From NCBI GenBank assembly GCA_002943765.1, contig PQWQ01000008.1, positions 310,001-374,000 of the forward strand: a DNA stretch of 64,000 bases. The letters run 5' to 3'. This DNA comes from Psoroptes ovis (taxonomy: Eukaryota > Arthropoda > Arachnida > Sarcoptiformes > Psoroptidae). This document shows positions 11,200-25,200 of the stretch, in pieces. The position numbers were made by a program, and so were the translations under genes. The notes below the pieces were generated by a model. That model was not told the origin of the DNA, ran no database searches, and was given only the letters and a program-made list of their open reading frames with translations. The first letter of the stretch is position 1; the number at the start of each line of letters is the position of its first letter.

Positions 11200-11772
11200 G
11201 ATTTAAACAATAGAAATGATCATTGAAATAATGGTGAAAAATAATGGTGAAATTACTTTGAGGAATCACTAAGAAATTTCAAAGATTTCCGAGGAAATTT
11301 TCCCTCTCGGATGTTTCTAAGACATTGTCTGGGGTAGATTGCAATCATTTCGCATGATGGATGAATTTTGATGGTGATTATTTCAGTGTTGGTGGAACTC
11401 AGTGGTGAATTTCAATGGGGGAATCCAGTAGATTGCACTGGAATTGCACTGGATTTCACTGGTGACAATTCACTGGTCGAATGGATGGATGAATAGATGT
11501 GCTTAGACAATGATATTATCAATGATAAATGAATGATTATGTCATCATTCATTTAAAGACTGAGAGCTTAAAGACTAATTTTTTGATATTTTCTCATTTA
11601 TCTCTTTTGAAATAGAGACGCAATCAGACATCATCGAATTGAGCCGATGGACCCACTGCGATAGCTGCATGATCAGCCGCAATCGATCCTAAGAACAGAT
11701 CCTCAGAACCTAAGAATGCATTGAATTCGGCCGATTTCAAAGTCAAAGACCTTCTCAAAAATAATCGAAGCA

Positions 11773-13247
11773 ATGAGCAAGTCAAATCGAGTTGACCTTC
11801 GTTACGAAGGTCGATTCGGTGACCATCGATGGTCATCATCATCATCATCATCATCATCACCGTCATCGCCATCAACAAATCATAAGGTTATAACCTCGAA
11901 TATTTTACAAATCGTTTTATTACAAAGATGGACAAGATTAATTGATAATTGTAATTGTCAATTAAAACAAATCTATCATTTAATTGAATTTAAATCAATC
12001 AAATTAATTAAATCGAATTTAATTCCATTCAAATTTAATATTATTACAAATGTGATCACCATTGTTAATCAACAATTATTATTAATAATGTTATTATTGT
12101 TAATGTTGCTCAATATATTTTTAATTAAAAATGTTAATTGTAATTATGTATCGATTCAAAATCATCAAAATTCAACGATAATTCAGCCATCATTACCATC
12201 GATATTATCATCAAAGTCACGATCATCAATGTCAAATCAAAATCAATCAGCCAAATATTTGCCATTTCACCAATATTATCATCACCATTATCACTCACCA
12301 GTCGATCACATACACCAGGGTGAGATCATCGACGATGACCAGCGGTCAGCATCGAATCATTTCAAAGAATTTGCCACCAATCATCACCATCCTCACCACG
12401 ATCCTCACCATGTCCACCACCAACACCAACACCAAGACCACCACCACCAACATCACAATGACCAACAACAACACCACCACCAGCACGATTATCATCGGTC
12501 CGACAACCACCATGACCACCACCATCATCATTATCATCAGTCCGACCACATCAATGACAAACAGCACCACCACGGCCAACAGTACCAAGGTGACCAACAG
12601 CACCAAGGTGACCCCCGAGACCAGGGCCATGGCCACGAACTTTATCAAACAATGAATAATTCCACTGAATCACATAAATATTCAAAACAAATTGTTCATA
12701 TTGAACAATCCATACCAATGGAACTAAGTCAAACCAAATGTATTTCAAAATGTAATTGTAAATGGCGTTCAGGTAAAATATGGGTCGAATGTATTGAACA
12801 ATCCTTAAGGGAAATACCAACCGAACTAGATCCAATGACACAAGTATTATATCTAAGTGGTAATCCGCTATCACAGCTAAGTGAACGTATATTTGATAAA
12901 TTAGAGCTTCGTAACATACAACGTCTGTATTTGGATAATTGTAAATTATCCTCGATTGATTCGAATACATTTCAATCATTATCGAATTTAATTGAGCTTA
13001 ATTTAGCTCATAATGAGCTTCAAAGATTGCCTAAATCAGCTGATTCACTATTTCAACATTGTCCAATTCTTCGGAAATTATCGCTTTCATTTAATCAATT
13101 GAAATTAATACAAAATGATACATTTGTTAATCTTAAATATTTACAATCAATCGACCTCAGTTCAAATCAAATCATCATAATTGAATTGAATTCATTTGAT
13201 CAACTGATAAATCTTAAACAATTATATCTGCATGATAATCGGCTAAG
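11773..13247 (+). CDS. Receptor exon 1: leader, His-rich region, LRRNT, LRR 1-6 (part)
   Basis: Encodes residues 1-491 plus two bases of codon 492 and ends at CTAAG|GTTAGT. The hydrophobic run LLLIMLLLLMLLNIFLI (about 102-118), then NVNC, would make a good signal peptide if translation began at M106 (12088) rather than M1. Residues 21-29 are a Ser run from a TCA repeat. Residues 165-290 are extremely rich in His with Gln, Asn and Asp. The LRRNT motif KCISKCNCKWRSGKIWVEC is followed by repeats such as LYLDNCKLSSIDSNTFQSLS and SIDLSSNQ. The exon is interrupted inside LRR 6, LYLHDNRLR. Confidence 0.88.
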
Positions 13248-16200
13248 GTTAGTACCTTTTAATTTTTTTTCTAAATTATTCAATTGTTTGATTAATTAAT
13301 AATTAATTTATTAATCCCGACATACACATATGCTATAGCCCTTGAATCACCCCATAAATCACCTCATAAAATCACCCATAATTCACCCGAAATTCACCGA
13401 GAAATTTTGGCAAGTAATTTCCCGAAAATTTCATGAAATGGTTCCCAAGAAATTTTCTCATGATTATCACATCATAATAATAAAGATTTCTTTGGGAATT
13501 TCTCTTCGGAAATATCCTTCAATAATTCAGAATATTCTTTGATTATTCATTGAAGCAGTGGTTTTCAACCGTTTTTTATGGGTGTTGCGGCACAGAAATT
13601 TTGAAAAATTTCAAGGGTTTGGCGGCTTAATTTTGAAATTTGGCGGGAAACACTAAAGAACCGCGATACAGTGGTTGAGAACCACTGAAATGAAAGCAGG
13701 GTAATAACCAAAAAATGATTTGCGTGAGTAAAATACATCATTATCATCATCACACACAGATATAAACATACATATAAATGACAAGCAACCAAACCGATGA
13801 TGATGATGATGATCATCATCATCATATGCAAATACAAATATTCAAAATATTAATAAATAAACAAAATGGTCCTTATTATTATTATTATTCAGGCTGTCCG
13901 AAAAGTTTTTGTCCGTTTATATCGTAGAAAATAATTAGAAAATCGGCAAAAACTTTTTGGACAACTTAATATTTATAGCAAACAAAATACAACAGGGTCT
14001 TTGAGAAGCAAAATACAGGCCTTATGAAGAAAAGAAATAGACCCTAAAATAGGCTAAATATCTTCATTACTTTTGAAGAATTTGAAGAATCTAAGAAAAT
14101 ATTAAGAAAAAATATTCAAAATCTTCGAAATCATTCAACTTTTATTGTTGTTGTTCAATTCAAAGAATATGAAATAATAATTCTTGGAATGTATTAGGTT
14201 GTCCTATAAGTTTTTGCCGTTTTTTATATTTTTTTTTAATTCAAAAAAACGGCACAAACTTATGGGACAACCTAATAATTCTTGGAATGTAATTCTGTGT
14301 AAATTACAGAATTACATTTCTTGCTCACGAATTACGATAATAATAATGATAAACATTATTCAAGAATAACGAATTATGAATGATGAATGATGAATGATGA
14401 TGATTATATTAAGATTCTATTCTTAAGAATATTATAAATAAACAGATATATTTATAGTTTATATATATATGTATATAAACTATACAATGATTTATATGTA
14501 TGCCAATATATATCAATGTATAATCGACATTGTGAACAATAGACCCATGTATCCCTGTGGACAATGGACAGTTGAAAATAGACCCATGTATCACTGTGGA
14601 CAATAGAACCATGTATGAAAATGGAAAATTGAGCTATGTATCGCTATAGCCCACGGACCATAGACGGCCATGGACCCTAGAACATGCACTATGTATCATT
14701 GTTGACAAGACAATGATGACAATAATAATGTATAAGGTTGTCCGATAAGTTCTTGCCGATTTTCTCATAATTCTCTACGATATAATCGGCAAAAACTTTT
14801 CGGACAACCCAAATAGATGAAGATGTGAACCTTAACAACAACAATGATAATGATGATGATTATGTGTCAAAATACTGATAAGTGAATAAACAATCGAATA
14901 CACCAATGTAATAATGTGTACCAATGGACAATTTCAATTTATTCAATGAATTCAATATTTATTTACATTCATTCGAAATATATGCGTATGAATTATTGTC
15001 ATTGTCAATTATGAATGACAATATATTAGGTCGGAGGAAAAGTTCTGTCGTGTTTTTTGATTGAAATCGATTTAAAAATGCGACAGAACTTTTCCTCCGA
15101 TCTAATATATATTGTCAAGCAAACAGAGAGAATATTTGAGGAATATTCCGTGCTTTGGAATCCGCGAAATTTTTCCGAAAATAAAGTCATTTTCGTAATG
15201 ATGAATTCATTTGAAATTCCAAATATGTTTGACCATTGTATCGTCAATGAATGTGAATAAATCTCAGTGGTTCTCAACCATTGAGCGCTGCAGGACTTTT
15301 TTAGGCCAACTTTTTTTTGTAAATTTTGAGATTTTTGAAATTTTTTGAATTTCAAACCGCAGCAAAAGAAAAAGGTTGAGAACCACAGGAATATACCAGT
15401 GTTTGACCATTGTCCAAATAGCAGCATTATCAATCAGAGACGATTATCAATCGGACAAAACAAGCAAAAAGGAAAACATCCGAACACCCAAGAAAACAAT
15501 GTCCGATGTGAAACAATGGCACCAAAGAAAATCGTTTTTCCCGTAAAGTTTCCCGGAAAGTTTCCCGTAAACACACAGAGAATATTCCGGTTGCCATTTG
15601 TTTTGTATGGCGAATTCGTTTGGGAATAGTTTCGGGAATCGACTACTCGGGTTCATTGTGTTCTCATTTGTCACTCGGCCATTTGTTTCTTCGGGTACTG
15701 ATGACCGGATATTCAATAAAACAAAACAAAAAAGTTTGTTTCGAAATGATTTTTTGATTAGAACAAAGAAAATTTACGGAAATTTTTCCGGGAATTTTTT
15801 CCGGGAAATTTTCCGGGAATTTTCCGGACAACAAAATGAATGAAAAATTTCCCGTTTACGTAAATTGTCAATTAGAAATTTTGTTGGTGACAATTTTCTG
15901 GGAAATTTCTAAATTTTTGGCAAGTTTTTCGGCAAGTTTTCTGGGAAATTTCTCTACTTGTAATTAAATCATGTTTGGAAGCAATTTAAAGTCTTTGATT
16001 AGAATCTAGGGGTGTTCGGAAAGTCCTATGAGGTTATACGAGTGAAAACCTTGATCTCAAATAATTCAAACAAACCGAAGAGAAACTTTACGAAAACCTT
16101 TTCGGATTTTCGAAGCCTTATAAGCAATGACTTTTACTGAAATTATTATGATCGTTATCATCATTATTTTCGAGGTCTAAGACCTCATAAATCTTGGATA

Positions 16201-19200
16201 GAACACATTGAAATCGTAAAAACCCGGGTAAATCATCGAAAAACCAGATTTTTATTTCGGATTCATTCTGGTTATTTGGGTTTATTTCGGGTTATTTTGG
16301 TTCAATTCATCAAAAACCAATCCGTGGATTGTGAATTGCAATTGTGGAAAATGAAAATTTCAAAGTTTCATTGAAAAAAATGGAAATAAAAAACAAATAT
16401 TGGGTTGTCCTATAAGTTCTTGCCGTTTTTTAAATTTTTTTTTCACTCGAAAAATGGCAAGAACTTATGGGACAACCTAATAATTGATTGCCCTACGGGC
16501 AATATGAATAAATCTACGGCCGTATGTGTGTGTGTGTATTAGCAGATCATAAGCAAACATTAGACGATTGTCGAAAGCAATCAAAAGCAATTTCGAATTC
16601 TACAGAATCGCTCGGTGAAAATATTAGGTTGTCCCATAAGTTTTTGCCAGTTATATCGTAGAAAATTATTCGAAAAACGGCAAAAACTTTGGGGACAACC
16701 TAATAGTATCACGAAAGATTCATGAGAGAAAAACAAATCGAACGAATTGAAAGAATTCTGAATGAAATTCCATAGAACAGAATCGGTTTGAAATTTCGGT
16801 TTGAAATTCTATGAAATTTGTTCGAAATTCTTCAATCACAGAATCCAAGAATCACAGAATTCTAAGAACCACAGAGAATACTCGAAGAATATGCCAGAAT
16901 CCACGAAGAATATCGAAGAATATTCGCAAAATTACTTGTCATTATTTTTTCGATTTTCACTAGAAGAATTGAATCTCTTTATGAATGGCAATTTGTATTG
17001 GGTTGTCCCATAAGTTCTAGCCGTTTTACGAATTGAAAAAAAATTTAAAAAACGACAAAAACTTATGGGACATTCTGAAATTTGAGAATTTTTCTTTTTT
17101 CGTGCATTATGGTCATAATTCATCGAAGGAATTTTTCCGTTTTTCATGGGAAATTTCCTTGGAAATTTATTACCCCCTAAATTCTTACATTGAATGATTC
17201 ACTCGATTACAAATTACTCGAGAGGAGGAAGAGGCAGAGAGAGGAAGATAAGGAGAGAGAGGAGGAGGAGAAAATACAACAAATTAGACCAAATTAGACC
17301 GAATTAGACCAAAATAGACCAAAATTACCCCCTTGTAAATACCCCCCGACCCCGCTAAACTCGAAATCGATTTAAATTGTCAAATTAAGGTTCTTTCAAA
17401 ATGGTAATTTACCTTCGATGAAGGTAAATTACTTGGTAAAGGTGGCAATTACTCAAAGTAGATTTTTGCCAAGAGGTTTTTCGAAAGGTAGAAGAATCAT
17501 TTGAAGGAAAAATTACTGGAAAATTTCGGAAAGTTTCTCGGGAATTTTTTGTTCCAAGTTTCTTCGGGTTAATTTTCGAAGAAAAATGAAAATAGATTAC
17601 ACCAGAATGGTGGAAAATTCGGCCATTTTTCATCATTGTCATAATCACCATTATTATGAATTATCGATGAGCTTATAGTCTTAAGATGAAAATCTTAAAG
17701 AAAATGAAAAACTTATGGGAAACTTTCCCGGGAAACTATTTCGGAAAGTTTCCCGGAAAATTCCCAGTAAACTTTCTCGGAAAATTTCCCAATTGCTCAA
17801 TTACAAACTCAGAAAATTAATTAATTTCTCAGGCTTCTCGTCGATGATCATCACTTACAAATGAAAATGAAACAAATCAAAATGTGAAATCAACCCTTCT
17901 GGCCTTTGAAGGGTTGTAGAAAATGAGAAAATCAGTGGAAAAAAATTCAATCAAACATTCATCAGACATTGAACATCAAACCCTTAAGGGCATCATGGTT
18001 TCATTAAAATCAAAGATGTGGAAATATACAGAGATATCAGAGATGCACAAGATGTGCTAACGAAAACACTTTGAAAGGATTGATTTCAATTAAATCTTTA
18101 TCATTTCATTCAAATAATTTATTAACATGAGATGATAAATGGAGAAATAACGAGAAAATCAAACAACAACAAATCAATGATCAATCAATGATCGACTATC
18201 AACCAAAGAAAATGATATCAGAATTACCAAAATCAGAATATTAACCCCTTAAAACTCGAGCGGTGAGCATCACTCACCATAAGATATAATGCAGCAACTC
18301 GCTTGCGCTGTAAATGCATCGAGTTCTAAGGGTTAAGATTCGGGAAAATGTTTCTATTCTTGAAAATATTCATTTAGAATGAAAATCAAATAACATTCAT
18401 GTACAATTCATGAATATTATTACTGATAATGGTTACATTATTATATACAAGAAAATTGGTGATATATGATGGGCTTGTGATGGCGATATATTACCATTTT
18501 ATCTAATGTTTATTCTAATAATAGATGATAATCATCTAAGAAAATTGAAAATATTCACATGAAATATTGACAATAGCCTTACGGCTATTTTCGACATATT
18601 TGATATTTGTTCACTTTTCACATATGAAATGTTTCAAATATTAATAAATAGCATAGCATAACATATCATCATTTAGCAGTGATTTAGCGTCTTAAATTAT
18701 TCATTTGAATTCATATTTAGTGAGTCTTTGAATATTAAAGCGATTCTTCCGAATTCTGTCAATGAATGAATAATTGATTTTCTTAGACAAATAAAGAATT
18801 CTGGCAGATGAATATATTTGGTTGGTAGAGTATTCCATGAAATTCGGTGAAATAACTTGAAAACCTTACACCTTTTACTTTCAAAGGAAAACCCGAACCC
18901 TTGCCCTACCCCGCTAAACCCTTCAAACCTATTAATGTATCAACGTTTTTTTTCAATCAGCCAACAAACAACAACCCCTTTGCTTCGAGATTGATTTTTT
19001 GAAAAATTGAAAATTTCACCCTATTACCACCGACCCCTGTTTGTCAAGCATATCTGTAGACATAGGGACAACATTGATCAATCGTATCATTCATGTATCA
19101 TTCATTCATGTCGTAATGTTGTCAAATTGTCAATTTATTCTCTTTTTGATACTCAAAAACAATTCAAAGATAAACATTTTTTTGACAAGTTTCATTAATT

Positions 19201-22200
19201 TTGGAAAAAAACAATTTCTCCGAGAAAATTCTGAGAAAATTTTCGAAAATATTAGGTTGTCCGAAAAGTTTTGACCGATTTCCATGAACAACTCTATTGT
19301 ATAATCGGTCAGAACTTTGCGGACAACCTGATACAATCATGAATTCTTCAAATGTAAGAAATGAGATAAGAAATTGTGATTATTCTTTGTTTTAAAATTG
19401 TTTCTTTTGTTTGTTTATCAAAGAATTTCAAGAAAAAAATTTCGAGAAAATTTTTTCCGGGAAAATTTCTCATCAATTTTCTGTCTCCCAAGTCTTTCTC
19501 TGTCTCATCAATCTCTATAGCTCATATCTATCAATGTTTCGATTAGGCTGTCCGGAAAGTTTTTGCCAATTTTCCAATCATTTTTCTACGATATAACCGG
19601 CAAAAACTTTCCGAGCAACCTCATATCAATTTTTTTTTGAGTTACATTGTTAACAAACAAACAATAAACTCGAATATTTTTCGATACATTCAAACAGAAT
19701 AGTACAGAATATTCTGTGCACCCAGACACTACTTCTGTACGAAGAATTTTTCAAATTGAAAATTGAAAAATAAATAAAATATGAATCATTCAATTCCATT
19801 CATTTCCATTCAATTTCATTCATTTCTTAGTCGATTAAAGAATCGAAGATTCGAATTCTTTTCAAAGAATTTCTTAAATTCAAAGATAGAATTCAATTTA
19901 AAGAAAATTGTTTGCTTTGAAAATAAAAGAAATAAAAAATAAAACGAAATGAACGAAGAATTACATTTCAATTCTTCAATTCTATGAATTCTTAGATTCT
20001 TCAATTCTACGAATTCTTCGAATCTTTGATCATTTATTTCATATCGAACAACAATAACAACAACAAACAAAAATATAATCGAAATACAAAATGATTATTT
20101 TGTATTCGATATTTTGTTTGTTTCAAAAACAAACAATAACCAATAATAATAAACGATATTTAATAATAAACAATAATAATAATGACAACCCTACAACCCT
20201 ACAACCCCAACAACAATAAACAATGTACAATGAACAATCATCATTACGATCATCATTGATCAATTGGCAATTGGAAATTGATCGATTTATCAATCAGGGT
20301 TCAATCGGGTTCAATTTGTGTCGACGATCAAGGTTCAAATAGAAACGATCAGGTTCAATAGGAAAAATTGAGTCAATCGTTGGCCATGGACCAATGGGCC
20401 CTAGCTACTGGGGTCTAGTTACTGGCCCTTGCTGCTAGGTACCCTTGTATTGTTGTTCTTGGTTTGGTATACTCTTGGCGGATAAATATACTCAGAAATT
20501 TGAGACATATCTAGGACATGCATCAGATTTACACTCAAAATATGAAAACATTTATTTTAAATGGTTTTACGGTGGTGATTTATGTTTACCGAGTATTCAA
20601 GTTTTCCCGTGTACATATTTACCGAACATTTCCCGTGAACATTTTTCCCGTAAACATTTCCCGAAATTCTTTTCGGAAAAATCTCAAAAACAGAATCAGA
20701 ATAAGAAATCGAGTAAAAATGAAAATTCTCATTTTACACTTTACGATAATCAAAGACAAACAGAAACATAAACAAACATTAAATCACCGAAAAACAAGGC
20801 CCATCCATTGGTCCTGGACCAAGGTCCAAGCATACACTGAAACCTCCACCACCACCACCACCCTCTGGATTTTCTCTTTCAGAGAACGAATTCTGAAATC
20901 TTTGAATTCATTCAAATAAATTCCAAAATTCTTGAATCTAAAGAATATGTTAGAGAATCGAGATTGGAGAAATTCTATGAAAGATTCTGTCTTAGCCAAG
21001 ATATTAAGAGTCTAAGATATTAAAAGAAGGTCTTTTTGCTCGGAACAGAACTTTCTGGTTCTTTCGGTCTCCAAGTGTCTGCTGGTTTGTTTGTTTGAGT
21101 AATGTGTTTCTCTGTGTGTTTCGATTGATTGAAAATTGGTTTCAATCAATTCTCACTGTGTGTGTATATGTATGTGTGTTTATTATTCAAATATTTGTTT
21201 ATTCATTCAATTCATTCGGGTTATTTATTCGATCAATCGATCGGTTATTTATTCGGTTTATTCATTTGATTATTTTATTCAGGAATTAATTTATTCAGGG
21301 CATTTGTTTGTTGTGTTCGGGTATTTATTCTGGTATTTATTCGATTCGGTTATTTAATGGATTTTTCCATGTTTGTTTACTTGGAATTTTGGTCTTAGTA
21401 TTCAAGTTCTTTGGTACTAGGGTACTTAAGGTACTTAGGCACTCAAGTTCTTTTGGTGGCCATATGTTCAAGATTTCAAAATTTTCATATTTCAAAAATT
21501 ATTGTTTGATTAAATATGAATCAATTATCGATTTTGACCACCCCTCATTGACCCCCTTATAATTCACCGACGTCAATGGCATTAGATTTTTAGAATAGTA
21601 GCAAAAGACAAAGGTCATAGGTTACAGTCTTAAATCTTAGAAGGGTCTGTCAATTGATTGACAGATGATTTAGCAAAGAATTACTGGAAAAAATTCGAGA
21701 AGAATCACCAGAATCAAAGAATTCTTCAAATAATTCGTTTTAAAGAATTTGAATCAAAAAATACCTTGAAAAATAATTCATCAAAAATATTAGGTTGTCC
21801 CAAAAGTTCCGGCCGATTTCACAATTATTTTCTACGATATAATCGGCAAAAACTTTTCGGACAACCTAATAATTCATCAAAAATAAATCACGAAAATCAT
21901 TCAGAATTTTCTTTGGAAAATCGATTTTTTTCTCTTCAAATTCTCTCTCACAGATCTGATGATTTGTTTGTTTATATGTTTTCTCACTTAAAAAGAAAAC
22001 TTTTTAAAACGAAACTCAGCTGAAATTCTGTTAGATTCTTTGAAAAAACTCTGTGAAATTCCTGCTAAAATTTCATGTCCAAGTTTACTCCGTGTGTGTT
22101 AGTGTGTGTAAGTGTGCGTGTGTTTATCGAAAATATTAGGTTGTCCGCTAAGTTTTTGCCGATTATATCGTAGAAAATCATTGAAAAATTGGCGGAAAAC

Positions 22201-25200
22201 TTTTCGGACAACCTAATATATTCGATATGAGTGTATTGATTGGTAATCATTTGAAATCGGAATCATTTTTGAAATTGAGAATTTCAGAATTCACAATTTT
22301 CGATTTCAAAATCGAAGCAAAATCAGTGATTTTCAAAGTTTACAAATAATGAGATTCGAGGGAAATTTTCCCGAAAAGTTTTTTCCCGAAAATTTTTTTC
22401 GGGAAATTTTTCTTGACCAAAGTTTCATCAAAGGAAATATTGCGTTGTCCGATAAGTTCTTGCCGTTTTTCAAATGAAAGAGAATTTAAAAAACGGCAAG
22501 AACTTATTGGACAACCTAATAATAGTAATACTGACCATTGTGTAATGATGGTGGCCGATGATTCGGAATCATTTCAATCGAATTTTTATTTTTCGAAATT
22601 CGTTTGTTTACTTTTAGTGTTTGATTTTGGATTCTTTCAAACGCCATCGTTGGACTCCAATGGGCCCATTGGGGCCCACTGGCTCCATGGCGTTATTTTA
22701 GATTTCGATTCGGGTGTTCAGGGACCCTTCGAAAACAAACAAAACAAATCAATGATTGAAATCATTGATGGACAAACATCAAACATCAAACATCAACAAA
22801 CAAACCGACCAAAAGGGCCCAAAATCATCGAATATCGATCCTTTCTATGGAGGAATGCACCCTTAAAAATCAACGCGAATTGGTTTTCCAAAAATAGCCG
22901 GACAACCAGAATTCGGGTTTTTCGGCGTCCGAAAAACCCGATAACACCGGTTTGAAATACATGAAAAAATTTCATTTCAAACAAATTGAAATTTTCCAAG
23001 AGATTATAGATTTGTACTAGGATAGATTCGTGGACTGAATAAACACCAATACAACGATGATAATAATGAAATTATTCATTCATTCCATTCCATTATTATC
23101 CATATGATCATTTGTCTTAATGAGCACTTTTTGCTGACCCATAAAATTTATGGATTTAGTGGCCATGAATACAAACTGAATAGCAAAATGAATGATTATC
23201 GCATAAAGGTTGTCCGAAAAATTCTTGTCAATTTTCAAAGTGAATGTCTATGGAAAAATCGGCAAGAATTTACTGGACAACATAATATTTTCACCGAAAT
23301 TTTCAAATTGTTCAAATTTGTGGCTCAAAATTTAGCTTGAAATTAATTTAAATCAAGTTCGAATGCACTTGAACATTGCACAAGCACATACACTTCAAGC
23401 CTATAGATCAGTCATTCTCAACCTTTTTTTCGCCGCGGCACACTGAAAAAAGGAAAAGCCTTTATTTCCAAAATCTTGCGGCACACCAAGTAAGGGAATA
23501 GTAAAGGAATGAGTTAGATTTCCGAGATTTGGCGGCACATTTTTGGAATCTGGCGGAACACTAAAGTGCCGCGGAACACCGGTTGAGAATGACTGCTATA
23601 GATAATAACACTGAATATTATGTGTGTAATTTCACATAAAGCTCGATCAATTTCAATCAATATCAATGAATATCAACGATTTTCAACGCGAATATTCATG
23701 ATATTCATTCATATTCATATGAATCAATAAATATTCATTGAAAACCGGTAAATTTAAGGCTTCATTATCATTCAACATTCGGATATTGAACAGAATATCG
23801 ACCCATAGAATTCTAAGTCGAACCAGTAAATTCAAAGTCAAACCGAATATTCAAAGTCGAACCAGAATTCTGAATTGAAACACGATTCTGGTGCACAAAC
23901 GATATTCTGGTGCACCGACAGAAATTCTGGAGCACGGACAGAATATTCCGGTGCACAGAATTCTTAAACCAGAATCGTGGTGATTCGAAAAAATTGAAAA
24001 AATTCGATTTTAAAATTTTAAAATTCATGAAATTCATAAGAAATTCATAAGGTTCATACTCTTACTTGGCTTATTCATGAAATTCATAAGATTCATGGAT
24101 TCATGAATTCATAAAATTCATAGTCACTAGTCATATATATTACATGATCAATATTTCGTATTTGAAGAAATGAATAAATTAATTCTCTGATATCGATTTT
24201 TTTCGATTTTCTCAAAGAAAATATTCTAAGGAGCTGTCCGATAAGTTATTGCCGTTTTTCGAATGAGAAAAAAATTCAAAAAACGGCCAAAACTTATGGG
24301 ACAGCTTAATAATATTCATTCAGATATCACAGATTCTATTTTCATCCATCTCTCTCTCTGCGCAGAAATAACCTTACGTAGACAGAATGAGAATTCTCTG
24401 GTCTTATTGTGTGCATGGACTCAAATGACAGAATTTTCAAATAAAATTTCTCTCAAGAATATAGTTATTGTGCGCATCAGTTCGTAGGGTTCATATTTGG
24501 GTCAAAATAGATTTTTGTGTATAAAAAAAAAAAATAAAATACCACCTACCTTATGGGTCAGCTGGCTGGTTGAAGTATTATATCGTTGATTTAGTTGAAT
24601 GATAGCTGACTGGCTGGCTGACGATGATGATGATGATGAAGGATGATCAATGGTGGATGATGAAGGATGGTCAACGATGATGGTGGATGATGATGAAGGA
24701 TGGTCAAGGGTGGTCAATGGTGGATGATGGTCAATGATGGTTGATGATGATGAAGGATGGTGGATGATGATCAACGATGGTGGATGATGGATGGTGGATG
24801 AAGGATGGTGGATGATGGTCAAGGGGGGTGGATGATGATTTTGAAAAATTAAAGGTGGCAAGTTGTCACGAGTAAAAGTCACTTATTGATGATCAGATTT
24901 GATGAGATCAGATATTTGATAGAGATGATGATGATTAATTACACAATTAATTAATTGAAAATTAGGTTGTCCCATAAATTCTTGTCGTTTTTTTTTTTTT
25001 TTTTTTGGAATGAAAAACAATTGAAAAAAACGGCAGAACTTATGGGACAACCGAATAAAAATAAACACAATTAAAACCTTAATAAATTGAATAATAAAAC
25101 ATGATTAATGATATCGATGTTGAGCTTATTATACGTTTGATATGTCTTATAAAATATATGACAATATGAACAACAACGTGTTTCACTAATTGATTGATTA

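Larger units (their letters stand above)
6828..11772. other. Intergenic / 5' flank of the receptor gene
   Basis: No convincing coding frame. It contains hp80 palindromes at 7008, 7431, 8891, 9304, 9484, 10528, 10794 and 11118, a (CTG)8 run (9226-9249), a T-rich degenerate repeat of TTTTTGATCTATT-like units (9660-9800), a GC-richer patch with short hairpins (7985-8175), and A/C-rich text with recurring AACCC (8560-8720). The last few hundred bases should include the promoter and 5' leader of the receptor gene, but I see no clear TATA box or start site. Confidence 0.5.

Noticed and set aside
12320..12655. Thr-rich and Val/Met-rich open frames overlapping the receptor exon on both strands
   Set aside because: They are the other frames of the CAC/CAA repeat tract and do not continue into any recognisable domain.
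22413..22955. 180-codon plus-strand open frame
   Set aside because: Its first part is an hp80 palindrome and the remainder shows no domain or family resemblance; it lies inside intron 1.
24502..24882. Minus-strand His/Pro/Ser frame of 126 codons
   Set aside because: Produced by the GATGGTGGATG minisatellite.
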